Under the pieces are notes generated by a model that was not told where the DNA came from, searched no databases, and saw only the letters and a program-made list of their open reading frames with translations. Below are positions 14,501 through 26,832 of a DNA stretch of 64,000 bases, piece by piece (the stretch's first letter is position 1; each line of letters begins with the position of its first letter). The position numbers were made by a program, and so were the translations under genes. Origin of the DNA: Ooceraea biroi (lineage: Eukaryota > Arthropoda > Insecta > Hymenoptera > Formicidae); assembly GCF_003672135.1 (NCBI RefSeq), contig NC_039508.1, positions 17,743,945 through 17,807,944 of the forward strand, given 5' to 3'.

Positions 14501-15490
14501 GCATCGCCAGAGGCCTAATGTGCTCGAATACCCCTTTTACTGGCTCTGCCGCTAGCTGACGCTGCACTCGCTGCATAGATGTAGGCGAATAATAACTTTT
14601 CAACGCTGAAGCTAACAAGTTTGGACGCCCGGCAGAAGCACAATCAAGAAAGGAAGTTTCAAAAGAAACGCGCTCGTTTGCCTCGCAAAGGACGCGACTG
14701 CGATAATACAGACGGCACGACTAACTTTCAGGTCCGCGTTACTTTGAAGAACGTCCAAGTGATGCTTTTGAAAAATGTTGTGCGGCGCGATTCCCTCCAC
14801 GAGCCACCTTGGCAATGAACAAACAACATTTGCACGCTCAATGGCGTGTTATGTACGTGAACTTGTGTGTGCATGTGAGAGAACGAAGCTTAATTCTTCT
14901 CGCGTGAAAGTCGCGACAGGAGCGTGAAAGAGCGCGGCTGTTCGCCGTGTCACGCTAATGCTCGCGGTAGGTAGAATCAGATAAAAACTGGTTAATCCAT
15001 CTTGTGTCGCGGTCGCTGGTTACAAGCGTTAAATTGCGAGATTTACGACGTCGTCGGGCGCATTGATTACGATAAGTTACTCAAATCGGCGATTTAGGTT
15101 TTTGTCGGCGCGATCTCATTCGATCTGAATCGGGAATAAAAGCCACGTAATCTCAGTGAAACCAGCCAGATCGATTTATTTCAATTATATCATCGTTATA
15201 CTATCGTGTGAAAGGGATATGCATGAAAGGTTTTCCTTATAATATGAACGGTGTATATTTCGCTTAATTACACACACGAAGAGAATATCATGGGAATAAA
15301 TCGAATTCCGCGAGTCATTCTGCATTAAATTACAACTATCGATTAACTGACGCAAAAATTATACAAGACTGAAGCAGGTAAAATTCCCTCACTGAATGTT
15401 CGCGCGAAATAATTTGTTCCTTTCTCTAGGCTTTTTTTTAAACATTCTTTGATCAATACGGACTTTGTTATTATCGAAATTTGATCGCGA

Positions 15491-15862
15491 GTTCGCGTAA
15501 TAATTGTTATATAGCTTTTTAATTTCGTACATCAAATGTAATTTTGATAATTAAATCGCTAAATCTTTCTCTCTGCGTCAGTTGAATATTATCTTAGAAA
15601 CTCTGCAGCTACGTTTTGCCACTAGATCGCGCAGATTAAACGTCAAATAATTCGAGAACAAAATAGTCAGCGACGAGAGTTCGCGTAATAATAATTGTCG
15701 TATAGCTTTATAATTTCGTACATCAAATGTAATTTTGAGAATTAAATCGCTAAATCTTTCTCTCTGCGCCAGTTGAATATTATCTTAGAAACTCTGCAGC
15801 TACGTTTTGCCTCTAGATCGCGCAGATTAAACGTCAAATAATTCGAGAGCAAAATAGTCAGC
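15491..15862. repeat. Tandem duplication, about 185-bp unit x2
   Basis: 15491-15671 and 15679-15862 are head-to-tail copies (offset 188) from GTTCGCGTAATAA to AATAGTCAGC, differing at about eight positions and one 3-nt insertion. High similarity suggests a fairly recent duplication. It lies 0.5 kb into the intron after the 16344-16440 exon. No open frame spans it. Confidence 0.9.
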
Positions 15863-16343
15863 TCACTTGGGAATTTGCATGATTTAGCATAATTCATATT
15901 TCTGATAGCTCTACGTGAATCGCGATTGTAGTAGCACCGTGCGAGCTCAAGTGGAATTTATCGATATTGCGACGTGCACTTACACGTCGCTAATTAGCTG
16001 TTGCAAAATATCGAATAGAATTCTGTTCTGAGGTCATGAGCATTCAGCATCGCTAATTGGAATTGGTAACGAGTCGTCGCAAAATGAATAGAGCGAGCAG
16101 GTTTTCCCGAACTTCCACGAACGCTGGCACGAGTTGCATTATGTAAAACACCAACGGAATTTTAAGAACGGCACGCTTTTTCTCGTCGCTTCTTTTCTTT
16201 TCTCTTTTTATTTTTTTTTTTAAGGTCGACGAGAGCGATTCACCTCGCCGTTACGCAGCATTTGCATATCTGAATTCGCGCATAAATTTCCACCCGAAAG
16301 AGGGTGGCGCGCAATAGTGAAAGGTAATTGCTGGTGTACTCAC

Positions 16344-16440
16344 CTTTGCGAAGTCGATTTTTAGTGTGCAGCAGCCGGAATATATGTCCGCTCCGTGTAG
16401 TGTCTCTTTCGCTCTGGTTGCAGATTCCACCGAGTCGAAC
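16344..16440 (-). CDS. sm: hnRNP-L/smooth, RRM exon (helix 2 and beta-4)
   Basis: Minus-strand exon of 97 nt. Its first base completes the Glu codon begun in the 17875-17960 exon, then it reads FDSVESATRAKETLHGAD, IYSGCCTL and KIDFAK. GADIY.GCCTLKI is the hallmark C-terminal half of the hnRNP-L RRM (helix 2, beta-4). It leaves through a consensus donor GTGAGT in phase 0. There is no AG acceptor at the 5' end: the nearest upstream AG is 30 nt away and would put an in-frame TAA before the RRM. The exon is instead preceded by CAC, as in AT-AC introns. The expected next exon (LNVYKN...WDYT block) was not found in 1-16343. Confidence 0.93.
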
Positions 16441-16459
16441 GTGATTGCCGGAAAGATCA

Positions 16460-16468
16460 GTTAAAGAA
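16460..16468 (-). promoter_or_regulatory. U12 branch-point-like motif
   Basis: Minus-strand TTCTTTAAC differs from the U12 branch consensus TTCCTTAAC at one position. It sits about 20 nt before the terminal CAC of the intron, at the long end of the usual U12 spacing. No strong polypyrimidine tract with an AG follows it, as expected for this intron class. Confidence 0.7.
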
Positions 16469-17626
16469 GCTCAACATTTTGCATTAAAAAAAAAAGAAAA
16501 ACGACTTGACAGTTTCAAAATTAGATTCCAATAACACATTTATACAAATTTAATGATATAATTAAGAAACTGAAATTATTTATAAAATTAAATTACATCA
16601 ACCGAAGATACAAGAAACACTATAAGACGTAGTGTGCTTTAACAACGCGGATCTTCCATTGCAGCATTATTTTTATTACGACGTTATTTTCCCGGCAAAG
16701 AGGAGTCTGTCGCGCGATGTAAATGACGATAAAGTCCGACGTGATGCGAAATTCTAACAAATTTACAGTCGCGCGCGGCACGATTATCATTCGGATTATA
16801 ATAATCCGAATAATCCGGGATACGTTTTCTGTTCCGGACGGAGATTTGCCGAATATACGATGCATTTCTCTCTCTCTTTCTTCTTTTCTCTCTCGGCGTG
16901 TGAATTCGCGAAGAGGCTTTTGTGCGAAAAAATAGCTGCATCGAGCCGAATCTCCATTGTAAATCTTCATTACGCGATAATGGCAGCGCATGTCTCGGCA
17001 AAGTTTTCCCGGGCTCGGAAAAGCGTGTCAGAGCGAGCGCGGAGTTGATCCCGTGGGCTTCAAGTTCACCTCGAGGAAGCTCGAGGTAAGGGTGACCCTT
17101 GACTCGCGTGCTTACGGCGATGTTGCCCGGAAGTTATCGCGCTAAATCACATTCGCATGGAACGCGACGATTTGCTCGTACGAAATAAATCAGTCGCTTC
17201 TCGGTGGTGTTACCAAATTCGAGGGCGCTCGTTATGCTACGACTCGACGGAACTTTGGCGGATTTGCATGGCAAGCTCTCCTCGATTAACTGGGAATGAA
17301 CGCGTACGGCGGCACGAAGCAGAAGTGATCTCCCTTGCGATCTTTCATTTTCGGTTTACGGCGCGAGTAAAGTCGGGCCGCACGGAAATTCTGCCCGGAA
17401 ATCAGCAGCCTCGTTACACGTCACGCGAAAAAGTTTACGGCCACGTTAATCCTCTGGACACAAACGCGCAATATCCGCTATCGTAAAATCGTGTCACATG
17501 GCACAAGCAGAACATTAGGCACTGTGACACTGTTGTTCCCAGTGATTTATCGCGACGGCAGCGCGTGAACACACCATAGCGGCATTCGAATTTATGTAAA
17601 TTGCGTTAATCTATGCAATTGAGGAT

Positions 17627-17738
17627 AATTATATAGAGACACGGACCACCTCCCGATTTCAATAATTGTTTAATATGTAATCAAGGACATATTAAAACAT
17701 TATTGAAATCGGGAAGTGGTCCGTATCTCTATATAATT
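17627..17738 (-). repeat. 52-bp-stem hairpin inside the AT-AC intron
   Basis: Arms 17627-17678 and 17687-17738 are complementary at 48 of 52 positions around an 8-nt loop. Two differences are isolated. In both, the minus-strand RNA can still form a G-U pair, whereas the plus strand would have a C-A mismatch. The other two differences are adjacent. The gene is on the minus strand, so the folded form is compatible with the transcribed RNA. It may be a palindromic MITE, a pre-miRNA or siRNA precursor, or an intron structure. Confidence 0.85.
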
Positions 17739-17863
17739 GAGATTTACATGTCTTTCGGACGCAGCAGGGATGTTGAAACAAAGAGCAGAGAGAGCGCCGA
17801 AATTTGCCGGCGGGCAATCGTTACGCGCACGTTAACGCTACAAACGCTAAAGTGAAGTGTACT

Positions 17864-17874
17864 GCAAAGGATAT
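17864..17874 (-). promoter_or_regulatory. U12-type 5' splice site
   Basis: Minus-strand ATATCCTTTGC directly after the GTTGA exon end. It matches the U11/U12-recognised consensus ATATCCTTT at all nine positions. No GT donor near this point keeps the RRM frame. Confidence 0.83.
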
Positions 17875-17960
17875 TCAACCATGGCCTGTACGCCATTCTT
17901 CTTGAAGATTACGATGCGCTGAACTTGCCCGCTGGGTGTGCTGATCGTGTGCAACACTTC
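17875..17960 (-). CDS. sm: hnRNP-L/smooth, RRM exon (helix 1 to beta-3, RNP1-like)
   Basis: Minus-strand exon entered through the acceptor CTTTTCTGTTGCAG. It encodes EVLHTISTPSG then QVQRIVIFKKNGVQAMV and two bases of the next codon (86 nt). RIVIFKKNGVQAMVEF is a near-invariant hnRNP-L/smooth block covering beta-2, the turn and the RNP1-like beta-3. The 3' end is not a GT donor: the RRM frame is restored only if the exon ends at GTTGA and the intron begins ATATCCTTT, the U12-type 5' splice consensus. If that intron is retained, translation continues YPLQYTSL and stops at 17847-17849, truncating the RRM. Confidence 0.93.
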
Positions 17961-20900
17961 CTGCAACAGAAAAGAGGAATGCACTTTAACAGATGCACAG
18001 ACTGGTCGGAGGATATTTCGGGATAGCAGCACCAATCTGAGAGGAGCAGTTATCGCTCGGGCTAAACTGCAGCTCAGAAAGTTTTCGCGGCTCTTAACAG
18101 CGACACGCAACTGTCATTCTTTTTCCGATCTGTCATTGAAAGGCTCATCCTTCAGAAGAGCGATGGTCGATCCCAAAGCACCTCGCATTTCCGTTAACCC
18201 ATTTCCACTATGATCGATGCACGTCGTACATCACGCGCGTACATTGCAAATCGAACGAGCCAAGTTTGCGGCGCCTTGCGAAGTATTCCTGCACGCGTAA
18301 CGTATACGAGGCGTTCAAAGTCGTCCAACCAAAGTCTTCGCGATCTGAGGCAGAAGTTTGCGCGGAGCGAGAAGAGGTCAGAGGGCAACGTGAGACAAAT
18401 CGTAAACTGCGTTTGAATCCATCCGCGAGCGCGCTGCACTCGCCCTGACCTATGCTTCATGCGCCGCTACTTTTCATTCCCTCCGGGACCAAGGGAAAAG
18501 TCAGTTTTCCTCTGTGACTTTTCACTCGTCGGCTTTCCTTCAGGAAGGCGCGCGGAATGCGGGAAGCTTGAACTTAAAGCTTTAATGATGGATGCTGCTG
18601 TCATCCCACGGGTTCCCAAATTGTGAATCAATTTCGCGCGATCGAACTGCGCCTCAAGATTCGCATGAAATAATCATGAACGTTCGTGAGCATAATTGTC
18701 ATCATGTTAGACATGTCTGAATGCTGTCACCGGAATTAGATTAAGCGCGTTGCAACACGGAACAGTGCAGGACAGGTCAGAGGCAGAGCAGAATCGCAAC
18801 ACGCCCGTGCGACACTGATTTACATTGCAATTAACGTTCCATAATTAATCCTCAGAACGTAATCGTGACTGCATCATCAACGATAAGAACGCATTTGAAG
18901 ATTATCGTTTCGCTGGATGTCAACGAAACGTTATCATCGGATCAACGATTATTTACAACATTTAACATTTAACACCTAGCTTCATTCTTCACTGGATTAA
19001 CCCGCCTTTGCAGTCCTCGCAGATAAATTCGCCAATTTACGAAAATCATCTAACTAGTAAAATAAATAGAGAGACTAAGTGAAACGTCTCGCTGGTTGTG
19101 AAAGCTTTAAGCGATTTGCAACCGTAAACTGTAATCATTAACGTAGTTCTGGCGACGCGTGGTCAAAGAGAGTGACACATATAGCGCGCGGAGCTGCGGA
19201 CGGATCGCGACGCATTTTACATCAAAATGCTCGATAATTGAGAGCGTTTAGCAGCGAGCGCATGTTTACCTGTCGGCTAGGGCGTCCCGAGCCGAGGGGT
19301 AGTCTGAAATTTGCGCGGCACGAGCGATGACACGACGTGGCTCGCTGCCAAAGTGAGCTTCTCTGTGAATTCTCCGTATCCGCGGCACATCTCTCGTGCG
19401 CTAGACGAGAAAACGTGCAACTGGTGACTCGTCGAATCCAGCAATGCCTGAGTCACGCCAGTTTATCCGGGAAAAATACGGTACACGCCGCCGTACGTTC
19501 GATCCAGCCGAACGCAGGCCCGAGACGAGCTGACCTTATTATCTCGCGCGCGCGATTAGTCATGCGAGCAGCAGACAAACAAGACATGACATCTGAATAA
19601 GCTCCGAAGAGACGACTCACAGTCTTGCATTCCCGCGAGCGAGTGCAGTCTCCGTTGACCCTGTGTTCGCGTCTCGCGATTATATAAATTTTATAATGCC
19701 GGGAGGAGATATTGTGCCGTCTGGGAGCTCGAATGTCAGATGTTCGAGCAGCTTCAACAGTCGCGCGGCGATTTAATTGTTCGACCGTGGACTGTCACGA
19801 CTGGCAGATTAATTCATGCAGTTATTCGGAGTTTGAATATCCTGTAGAATCTCGTCTTAATTATGCTCCTGGCAATTTCATTGGGAGAGACGAACTGTTC
19901 GAACTCGGCGCGTCTTCCCGTTAATCGAGGTTGTAGAACTCGAGCTTATTAATTTGACGCTATACACGTATCGCGCATCATGTATGTGTACGTGTGATTG
20001 TGCAAGCTCGCAAGATCAAGCAGATCATTGACCCCTCGCGCATCCAGCTTCCGTTGCGGCGCTGGGTCCAGAGATCCGAGATGCCATCTTCTCGCGTGAC
20101 CTAACAGCCCGGATCGACTTGGATCGCTCATCGAGCTTAAAAAAGCTTCGGTCGAATGCACGGTCGAGCGTGGTAATTAAATTGTTTCGACTTGATAAAA
20201 AAGGGGATGCATGCCGGATTATGCAAAATCGTATCACGAACGGACGGGCGATTTTTATGCGCCGTCGCCGGGATATTCAGCGCGCGCGCGCCATGTAATA
20301 TGCATGATCCGTTGCATTTTAGATTGGCTTATGAATAGGAGCGAGCGTTCACGAGCGACGTAGCCGTTTGTCCGTATTTGTCCGCGTCCTCGCGGAAACC
20401 GAAATGCGCACAACCCGCACTCGAGCCTAATTGTCCGCGGTGTTTTCCTGCCATAACGAGTAGCGGACTCCTTTTGTGCTGTGCGCATAATGTATACACG
20501 GGGACACGTGGGGGTGAGAATACGTTGGCGAGGAACGCTGCGGGGGTGGCCACAGCGGTATAAATTCAGGAACGGACGCTATCCGCGCGCGCGCGTGGTT
20601 GGTGCACAAAGCGGACTCGCGCCACCCGCTTTCGCCGGGATCACGATAAGAAAGCACGTAATCCTTTGTCCCGGCGAAGATGCATTCTCGACCGGGTGAG
20701 AGGTAACGCATCAAAGAGCCGCGCAACGTGATTTACTAAACCAGCTTATCTGCCGCGTTTCCGCGACGAGAAAACGTCGTGATACAAGGGGGGATCTCGT
20801 TTCATCGCTATTTGAATCAATGCTGGGGATGCTGAAATCAGCACTGAAGTATCTGAGCTGCAAGAAAAGGAATCTTGGAGATGTCCTGTCGATATCCTAC

Positions 20901-22400
20901 CCAGTCGACATTCTGCTGAATAGCTATAGTATAGTAATTACTAAACCTGCTGAAATAGCGTAAAGCTGTACGTAGTGAACATTAAGATTGCAGTTTTAAT
21001 AACTTGAGCAGGAAAATAATTTTGCAAACTGTTTCTAGAGGTAATAAGTAAAAGTAGAATCAAGTACCATTCGTATAATATACAGGGTGTTTCCTAAGTA
21101 AGTAGACAAACTTAAGGAGGATATTCCTTGGCTTATTTTAAGAAGAAAAGGTCATATAAACATATTAATGCATGTAAAAAATAAAATTAACAGCACCACG
21201 GGCTTACGAAATTAGCTTGGCAGTTAAATAACTAAAATAATTGCGCAAATCTTGCGTCAAATAAAATATACAGTATAACAGATAATACAATTTAACGGCA
21301 AGCAAATCTTGCAGCAAAACATTTCTCAAGAAATTGCATCAAATCTAGCGCAATATATTACATAGTCTAAAACAGACTTGAGAGCTTTAGGCTATCCCGC
21401 GGTTAGCAGAAGTCTTGGAAACGCAATAACGTAGATATTATTTCATTAACGACGTTTCTTGAGTGACGGGCCATCGATCGCGAGAGTGGGCGGCACAACT
21501 TGCATTTTATCGGGCAACAAAGCGCAGACAAGAATTGCACGCCTGGGGGGCGTACAGACGAGTCCCACGTTTCCGTTCTCAGGTTGCATGACAGTGCAGT
21601 TCGCCGGCAGGGAAGCGCCATGGGGTTAATCCACGTTCCTCGAGCGGGTCAGGCACCAATAATAGATCTGCCTCGTCGGAGGGTATCAATCAGCAGCGCT
21701 CGTTTACACGGGCTGAAGAACGCGCACGCGCTCGCTCGAGGTATCGTCTTATTTAATTCATTGGAATTCCCGCGTTGCATCTCTCCGAGTGTGTGTTAAT
21801 ACAGCCAATCCGTCGTCATTTATAAAACATGATCGGCTCGGAAAAGCGAGCCGGTGATTTATGACGGCGGGCGACTGCGTTCCTCTCGAACGGGGAAATA
21901 TCTCCGCGCGCGAGCGAGTCGCTCTTTCCGGCTCGTTGATAAATTCTCCTGCCGCGACTCGCTCGCTCGCTCTCTTCTCCTCGATGCCAGATGGTTCCGG
22001 ACATAATGCTCGCTTTGTGACACGACACAAGGAGTTACCTCTCAAAGCCCGATTCGCTAAGGACGGAAACGTCACTGCCGCGACGTCGCTTATTAATTAG
22101 AATTATATACTGCGCACGAATGAAACGAACGCGCGCGCGTGGAGAACGGCGGTGCTCCTTTATGTGTCATGAACGTGCTGGTAGATCTTCTCAACTTCGC
22201 GAGCGGGAGTAACAATACATTCATTGTTTCAAAACCCGGCTACAAATCTCTCGTCCTTATTCACCGGTCGTGAAATAAGCAAGCTCCGGGATCAAGACCT
22301 CGCGCATCTCGGTGGCATCGCCACGCAGGCAAATTTTTCCGGCCACATTTCTCAGAGCCACGTTTCTCCGGGCCCGCATGTAAGTGACAACTCGCGGAAA

Positions 22401-22433
22401 GAGAGATAGAGAGAGAGAGAGGGGGGGGGAGGA
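22401..22433. repeat. GA tract followed by G-run
   Basis: (GA)n with a GATA interruption followed by a run of nine G and GAGGAG. Confidence 0.8.
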
Positions 22434-24695
22434 GAACGTTCTCTCTTCAGAAATCCGAAAGAAAAATGACGTTCGAGCGAAACGTTCCCCGTTGCGAAGG
22501 AGAATGAGGTCTCTTTCGCACACTTTCGGGGGAGAATCCGCCGCGAAGCGGTCTTTCGGCGTCGATGGGAGATAAGATGAGGTGGAATCTACGGGCAGCG
22601 CGTCCCGCTTCTAATCTCACTCCAATCCCATTCTCGCAGGGATGGGCGACGAGACGCGTGAAAAAGTAATGAAGCGTCCGCAATTACGACATCAATTTGC
22701 CCGACACGAGCGTAGGAAGGCACACCACACCCGGTTACAAAGACAACGCGCGCGCCATGGATGCACCCGTGGATGTATTTCCCCTGAGTGCAATGCCGGC
22801 ATGCGCCGTCGAGGGAATGTTACCCTATATATCCGACTCTAATAAGCGCGGTATTCGCAAAACGGCGCGCGCACCGGACAAATTGAAAGCTCTGACAAAA
22901 ATTGCGATACGCAAAAGGAAACCGGATATACCGGGCAGCTTTTCACCCAAATTAAATAAAACTGCTGACGTGAACGTTTGGAGAGACGGATCCTAACACG
23001 ACTTTAATATGATTTTTTATTGTTTGTCGTGTAACGCGAAATAAAAATTTTTTATCTTGTATACGCATTTTATCTCTATACGCAAATCGCTTAATTGTAT
23101 TCTCCGATCACAAGCACTCGGAATTTATTGCGAGCGTTACGCGAGCGTCTCCAGACTCTCCGCTAAGCAAACTCGACTCCCCTCTCTTAATTTCAATCTT
23201 AACTCACGTCTCTAATCTCTAAACTCCGAGTCCTCGACTCGCAAACTCTCATCTAGCAATCTCCCGAGTTGTAAGCCCTCCGCTTGTAATTTATATAATA
23301 TTACATTTCGCGCGAATATCGACGGCAAGTAAACCCATCAGCTGTTGCGCCGAGGTTGCAAAAGCGCGTTTTATCGGCGAGCTCGTCATCTCGTCTGTCG
23401 AAGGTGAAAGATAAGGCACTCCGTAAAAATATTTTGCGCCCCGAGTGTCAATTTTATCGACCGTGACTGGCCAATAATTCGTTAAAATAGAAAGCAAGAA
23501 GAGCGCATATCGCGAATCGTTTATCTCGCGCTCGAAAATACCGCAAAGTCCGAGTTTTTATGCGAGCGGCGATTTATCATCCCGCAGGAACAACAAAACG
23601 CACGGAAATTGCAGCGTTGCTTCTCATTAACCAACACGCGTAACCAACTTGTGACATTTGCGCCGATACATGATCAATGTTTAACGTCGCGGCGCTTATC
23701 GGCAGCCTGCAAGAACTTGATAGAACATTTACGAACATGCGCGCGTATCGATTTTTAGATTACGCTGCTCTTCGTGATTAATGGACCTCAAGACATGCAA
23801 TAATTAGAATATCCACGCGGCGTGCAACGATTTGCACGGACAATATTGTCCGGCAGAAAAATGTTCACCTCTCAAGTAAAGTTTCCACTCGGAACAGAAC
23901 GTCAGAATCAAATCGCTCGCGTCCATTTGGGGTAATCTTGTTTCGCGGGTAACTGCGGGTCGGTCGAAAATCTAATTTCCGGTGGATCTCCTCGGGAGGA
24001 TCCAGCGAGATCGGTAGCCGAGGGTTACGAGCAAGCGCACCGGTAGATTCCGTCGTAGCGCTAATTGAACAACACACGGTAAGCTGCGGAAAAGCGCGGA
24101 AAAGCGCGCTACACTACGAAACCGAGAGGGACCGAGCGAGATAGCCACCGCGGTGGCCAGAAAGAAGTCTCAATTTTGCCGTCAATTTCTCGGGGGAAAT
24201 TCGCCGGCCACGTCGGACGACGCGGTCGTAGTTTTCCATGAGAGAACGTTTGCCGCCGGAAACGCGAGACGTCGCATTATTCTCCCGTTGCAACGCGAGC
24301 TGCGGCGCGGAACGCGCTGTTAGTCGCCGGAGGAGAAGAACGAGGACGAGTGTCGGTTACGAGGGCAAGACAAATGGGTGTCGCACCAGGCAAGGAGACG
24401 AGAGGGGAGAGGAAAGGAGAGAAGCAAGTCTCCGCGAAGAGGTGGCGGGAAATCCAGGAGAGACGCCGGCTCATTTTTTCGGCCTTAGTGGAATCTGGCG
24501 TCATAACTGACCTACCGCACGCTCTTTCCTCTTGTTCTCGCTTCCTTCACGAATATAAATGTCGCGCGACCGGTCCAGATGAGAAAGCTACGACCCGCGT
24601 CATACATCTCGCTGCAAATGTGACATTTCTGCATGGAATGCTTCGCGCGATTTTCAAGCTAGACACGTTATCGCATTTTTTTGTTATCTGAGGAG

Positions 24696-24820
24696 AATTA
24701 ATATCGGCGATAATATCGATGGGGTGGATTATTATTAGATTGTCATAAAAAAGATGTGAAAATTAAGATCGGCGATAGTATCGACGGTGGATTATTAGGT
24801 TGTCAGAAAAAAGGTGTGAG
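24696..24820. repeat. Tandem duplication, about 62-bp unit x2
   Basis: AATTAATATCGGCGATAATA... (24696-24760) is followed directly by a diverged copy AATTAAGATCGGCGATAGTA... (24761-24820); both run through a GGTGGATTATTA block and end in GATGTGA / GGTGTGA. Confidence 0.8.
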
Positions 24821-25320
24821 CTATATAGAAAAATACCTCACACGAATTAGGGGTGTTCCACTTAGAGAACGTATCGCGATCGCCGGACACTCCGCGCACG
24901 AAAAATGACAAGGCGGGCAGCATGAATATATCCGGCCGTTTATTTCCCCTCGTGGTGGCCGAGTTCGATTAACGCGTGATAAGACGCGAAGTCAATTTTC
25001 GTTCGAGTCGTCGGAGTCGATACGGATCATCGTGCCTTTTGCCCGCGGGCCAAAAAGAGTGTTCGCTCTATCGTTCGGCGATCATCGGCGCAGATACCAC
25101 GAGCGTCCGTGCACGGCTATCGTTCCATCTCGTTCGGGGCAACTTAAAGGCGCAAGAAAATTCGCGGCACGCAAGAGTGCCACCGGGTTAGAACGCTCGC
25201 CCCTCTCCCGCATGTGCGCTCAATTTCACAGATCCCTGTTGCGCCCCTAAGAAGGTAAGACTCCACCCTAACGTTCTGTAGAACGCCGCTGGCCGTAATC
25301 ACCGACACTTTGCTACCCTA

Positions 25321-25380
<60 letters not shown>

Positions 25381-25383
25381 CAC

Positions 25384-25433
<50 letters not shown>
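25321..25433. repeat. ACGC/AC microsatellite (113 bp)
   Basis: About twelve CGCA units followed by (AC)n with two CACCAC interruptions. On the sm transcript strand it reads GU/GCGU repeats. Alternating purine-pyrimidine DNA of this length can adopt Z-form. Confidence 0.95.
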
Positions 25434-25435
<2 letters not shown>

Positions 25436-26832
25436 CGTATACCTGGAGGAACGATTAAGGTCAACGCGCGCTCACGACTTTCGACCATAAGCGGAATCAC
25501 TGCGCTGAGCTCTCTCACAATGGAGCCGTGCCGGATGTTGAAGTATTTCGTCCGACGGTCATTGTTTTGGTGTTAAGGGTATTACATTGTGCGCGCGAAA
25601 CGTCGGCTTTACGTCTACGATCCCCGGATAATTCCGAGAAATTGAAGGCAGGGTCAGTTAATGCCGCGTCTGATACATGCACAGCGATATTATTCCGTCG
25701 AAAAGCGAGAGCGTTCCTCTCAGGGTCGGAGCTTTAATCGCGCAAGTCGTCTTGTCGCAATTTTGCAACTTTTGACATACATTAAATGCCGCAGTAATGT
25801 CATTCAGCTACTAAATTTTCTGCTGAAGCACTCGCATTAGCCACGTTAATTATCCCATGTAAAGTTAAGCGATTCGTATATAAAGTTACTTATATATGTA
25901 CGCAAACTTGTTCGCGCAAAGTTAACGTAACGAGATAACGAGATAGCCACACGTTCTTGGGAATTTCTCCCGAGAAATTTCGTTCTTTCCCCGACAACTT
26001 AAAGGAACAAAAAAAGAGAAGACCGTTACCTCAATGCATAATCTATTACTGCAAGATATTTGCTCCGTAAGGACGTTTTACGCCGATCAAACTTTCGAAA
26101 TCCGGCGTTTCATATCCGACGACCTGATATTTGAAGAAGGAAATAGCTGAGGCTTAAGATATTGGATGTTCGGTGATCGGAGGATTTCGATATTAAATTG
26201 CGCAGCTCGTGCAAATCACGAGGGAATTTCAATGAAGAGTGAAATATCAAATTTTTTTGTCGTTAGGAAAATATTTGCCAGGAAGATCCCCAGGTCAGCG
26301 CGGCGGCTTAAACTGTTTTCGATATTCGAAGATTAAACTGTCTGGAATCCCGAACACGAGGGAATTTCTTTCGCGCGAAACGCTACGAGTATCTCGCGTG
26401 CAGCAACTTTAATTCATTGTACATATTAAAAACGCAACTCAATATTTTGATATGACGCGCTCGGTATTTTTCATGATCAAATGGAACGCTGCTGAGACCA
26501 GCGGAGAAGCTCGCAGTAACTCGGAATGGATCGAAGCCGCTACATAAAGCAAGGAAAGCAAGAAAGACTCAAACGGATCTCAGCTACCGGTAAGTTTTGT
26601 AAATTAGCACATTTGGCCGCCATCAGCCGCTTTTGTTAATAGTCGTATTTGTGGATGTAAAAGCCAGAGCATTTTGATAATTAGGTCACTCTGGGAGAGA
26701 CATTTTCCAGCGGTCGCCGCGCATACTCGAGGAGTTTATTCTGTGTCGTATCAGACCCCGGAGGAGAATACGGAAGACTTTTCAACGAGCAGCACGTGAC
26801 ACGGGTCGGGGAAAAAGTGGAGGATCCGGGAC

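Larger units (their letters stand above)
1..16343 (-). other. Downstream sm intron
   Basis: Follows the GTGAGT donor at 16342-16343 on the minus strand. The next hnRNP-L exon was not found, so this is probably one intron running off the window. It contains two small palindromic elements (1055-1261, 3720-3946), hairpins, GA tracts and a 188-bp tandem duplication near its start. The remaining DNA shows no recognisable gene. Confidence 0.55.
16441..17874 (-). other. sm: U12-type AT-AC intron of sm (1,434 bp)
   Basis: Intron between the two halves of the RRM. On the minus strand it begins ATATCCTTTG (17874 downward) and ends AATCAC. The only exon boundaries that rebuild MVEFDSV are GTTGA|ATATCC and CAC|GTTCGAC. 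The 5' site matches the minor-spliceosome consensus RTATCCTTT exactly. A TTCTTTAAC sequence, one base off the U12 branch-site consensus TTCCTTAAC, lies about 20 nt before the 3' end. The intron contains a 52-bp hairpin (17627-17738). No other gene was recognised inside; open frames at 16620-17500 on both strands have no recognisable domain. Confidence 0.85.

Noticed and set aside
19270..19305. Minus-strand TTTCAG...CAG|GTAAAC pair that could define a 36-nt exon in the giant sm intron
   Set aside because: In the sm frame it contains TAG, and the sequence has no resemblance to hnRNP-L. A chance splice-site pair is more likely.
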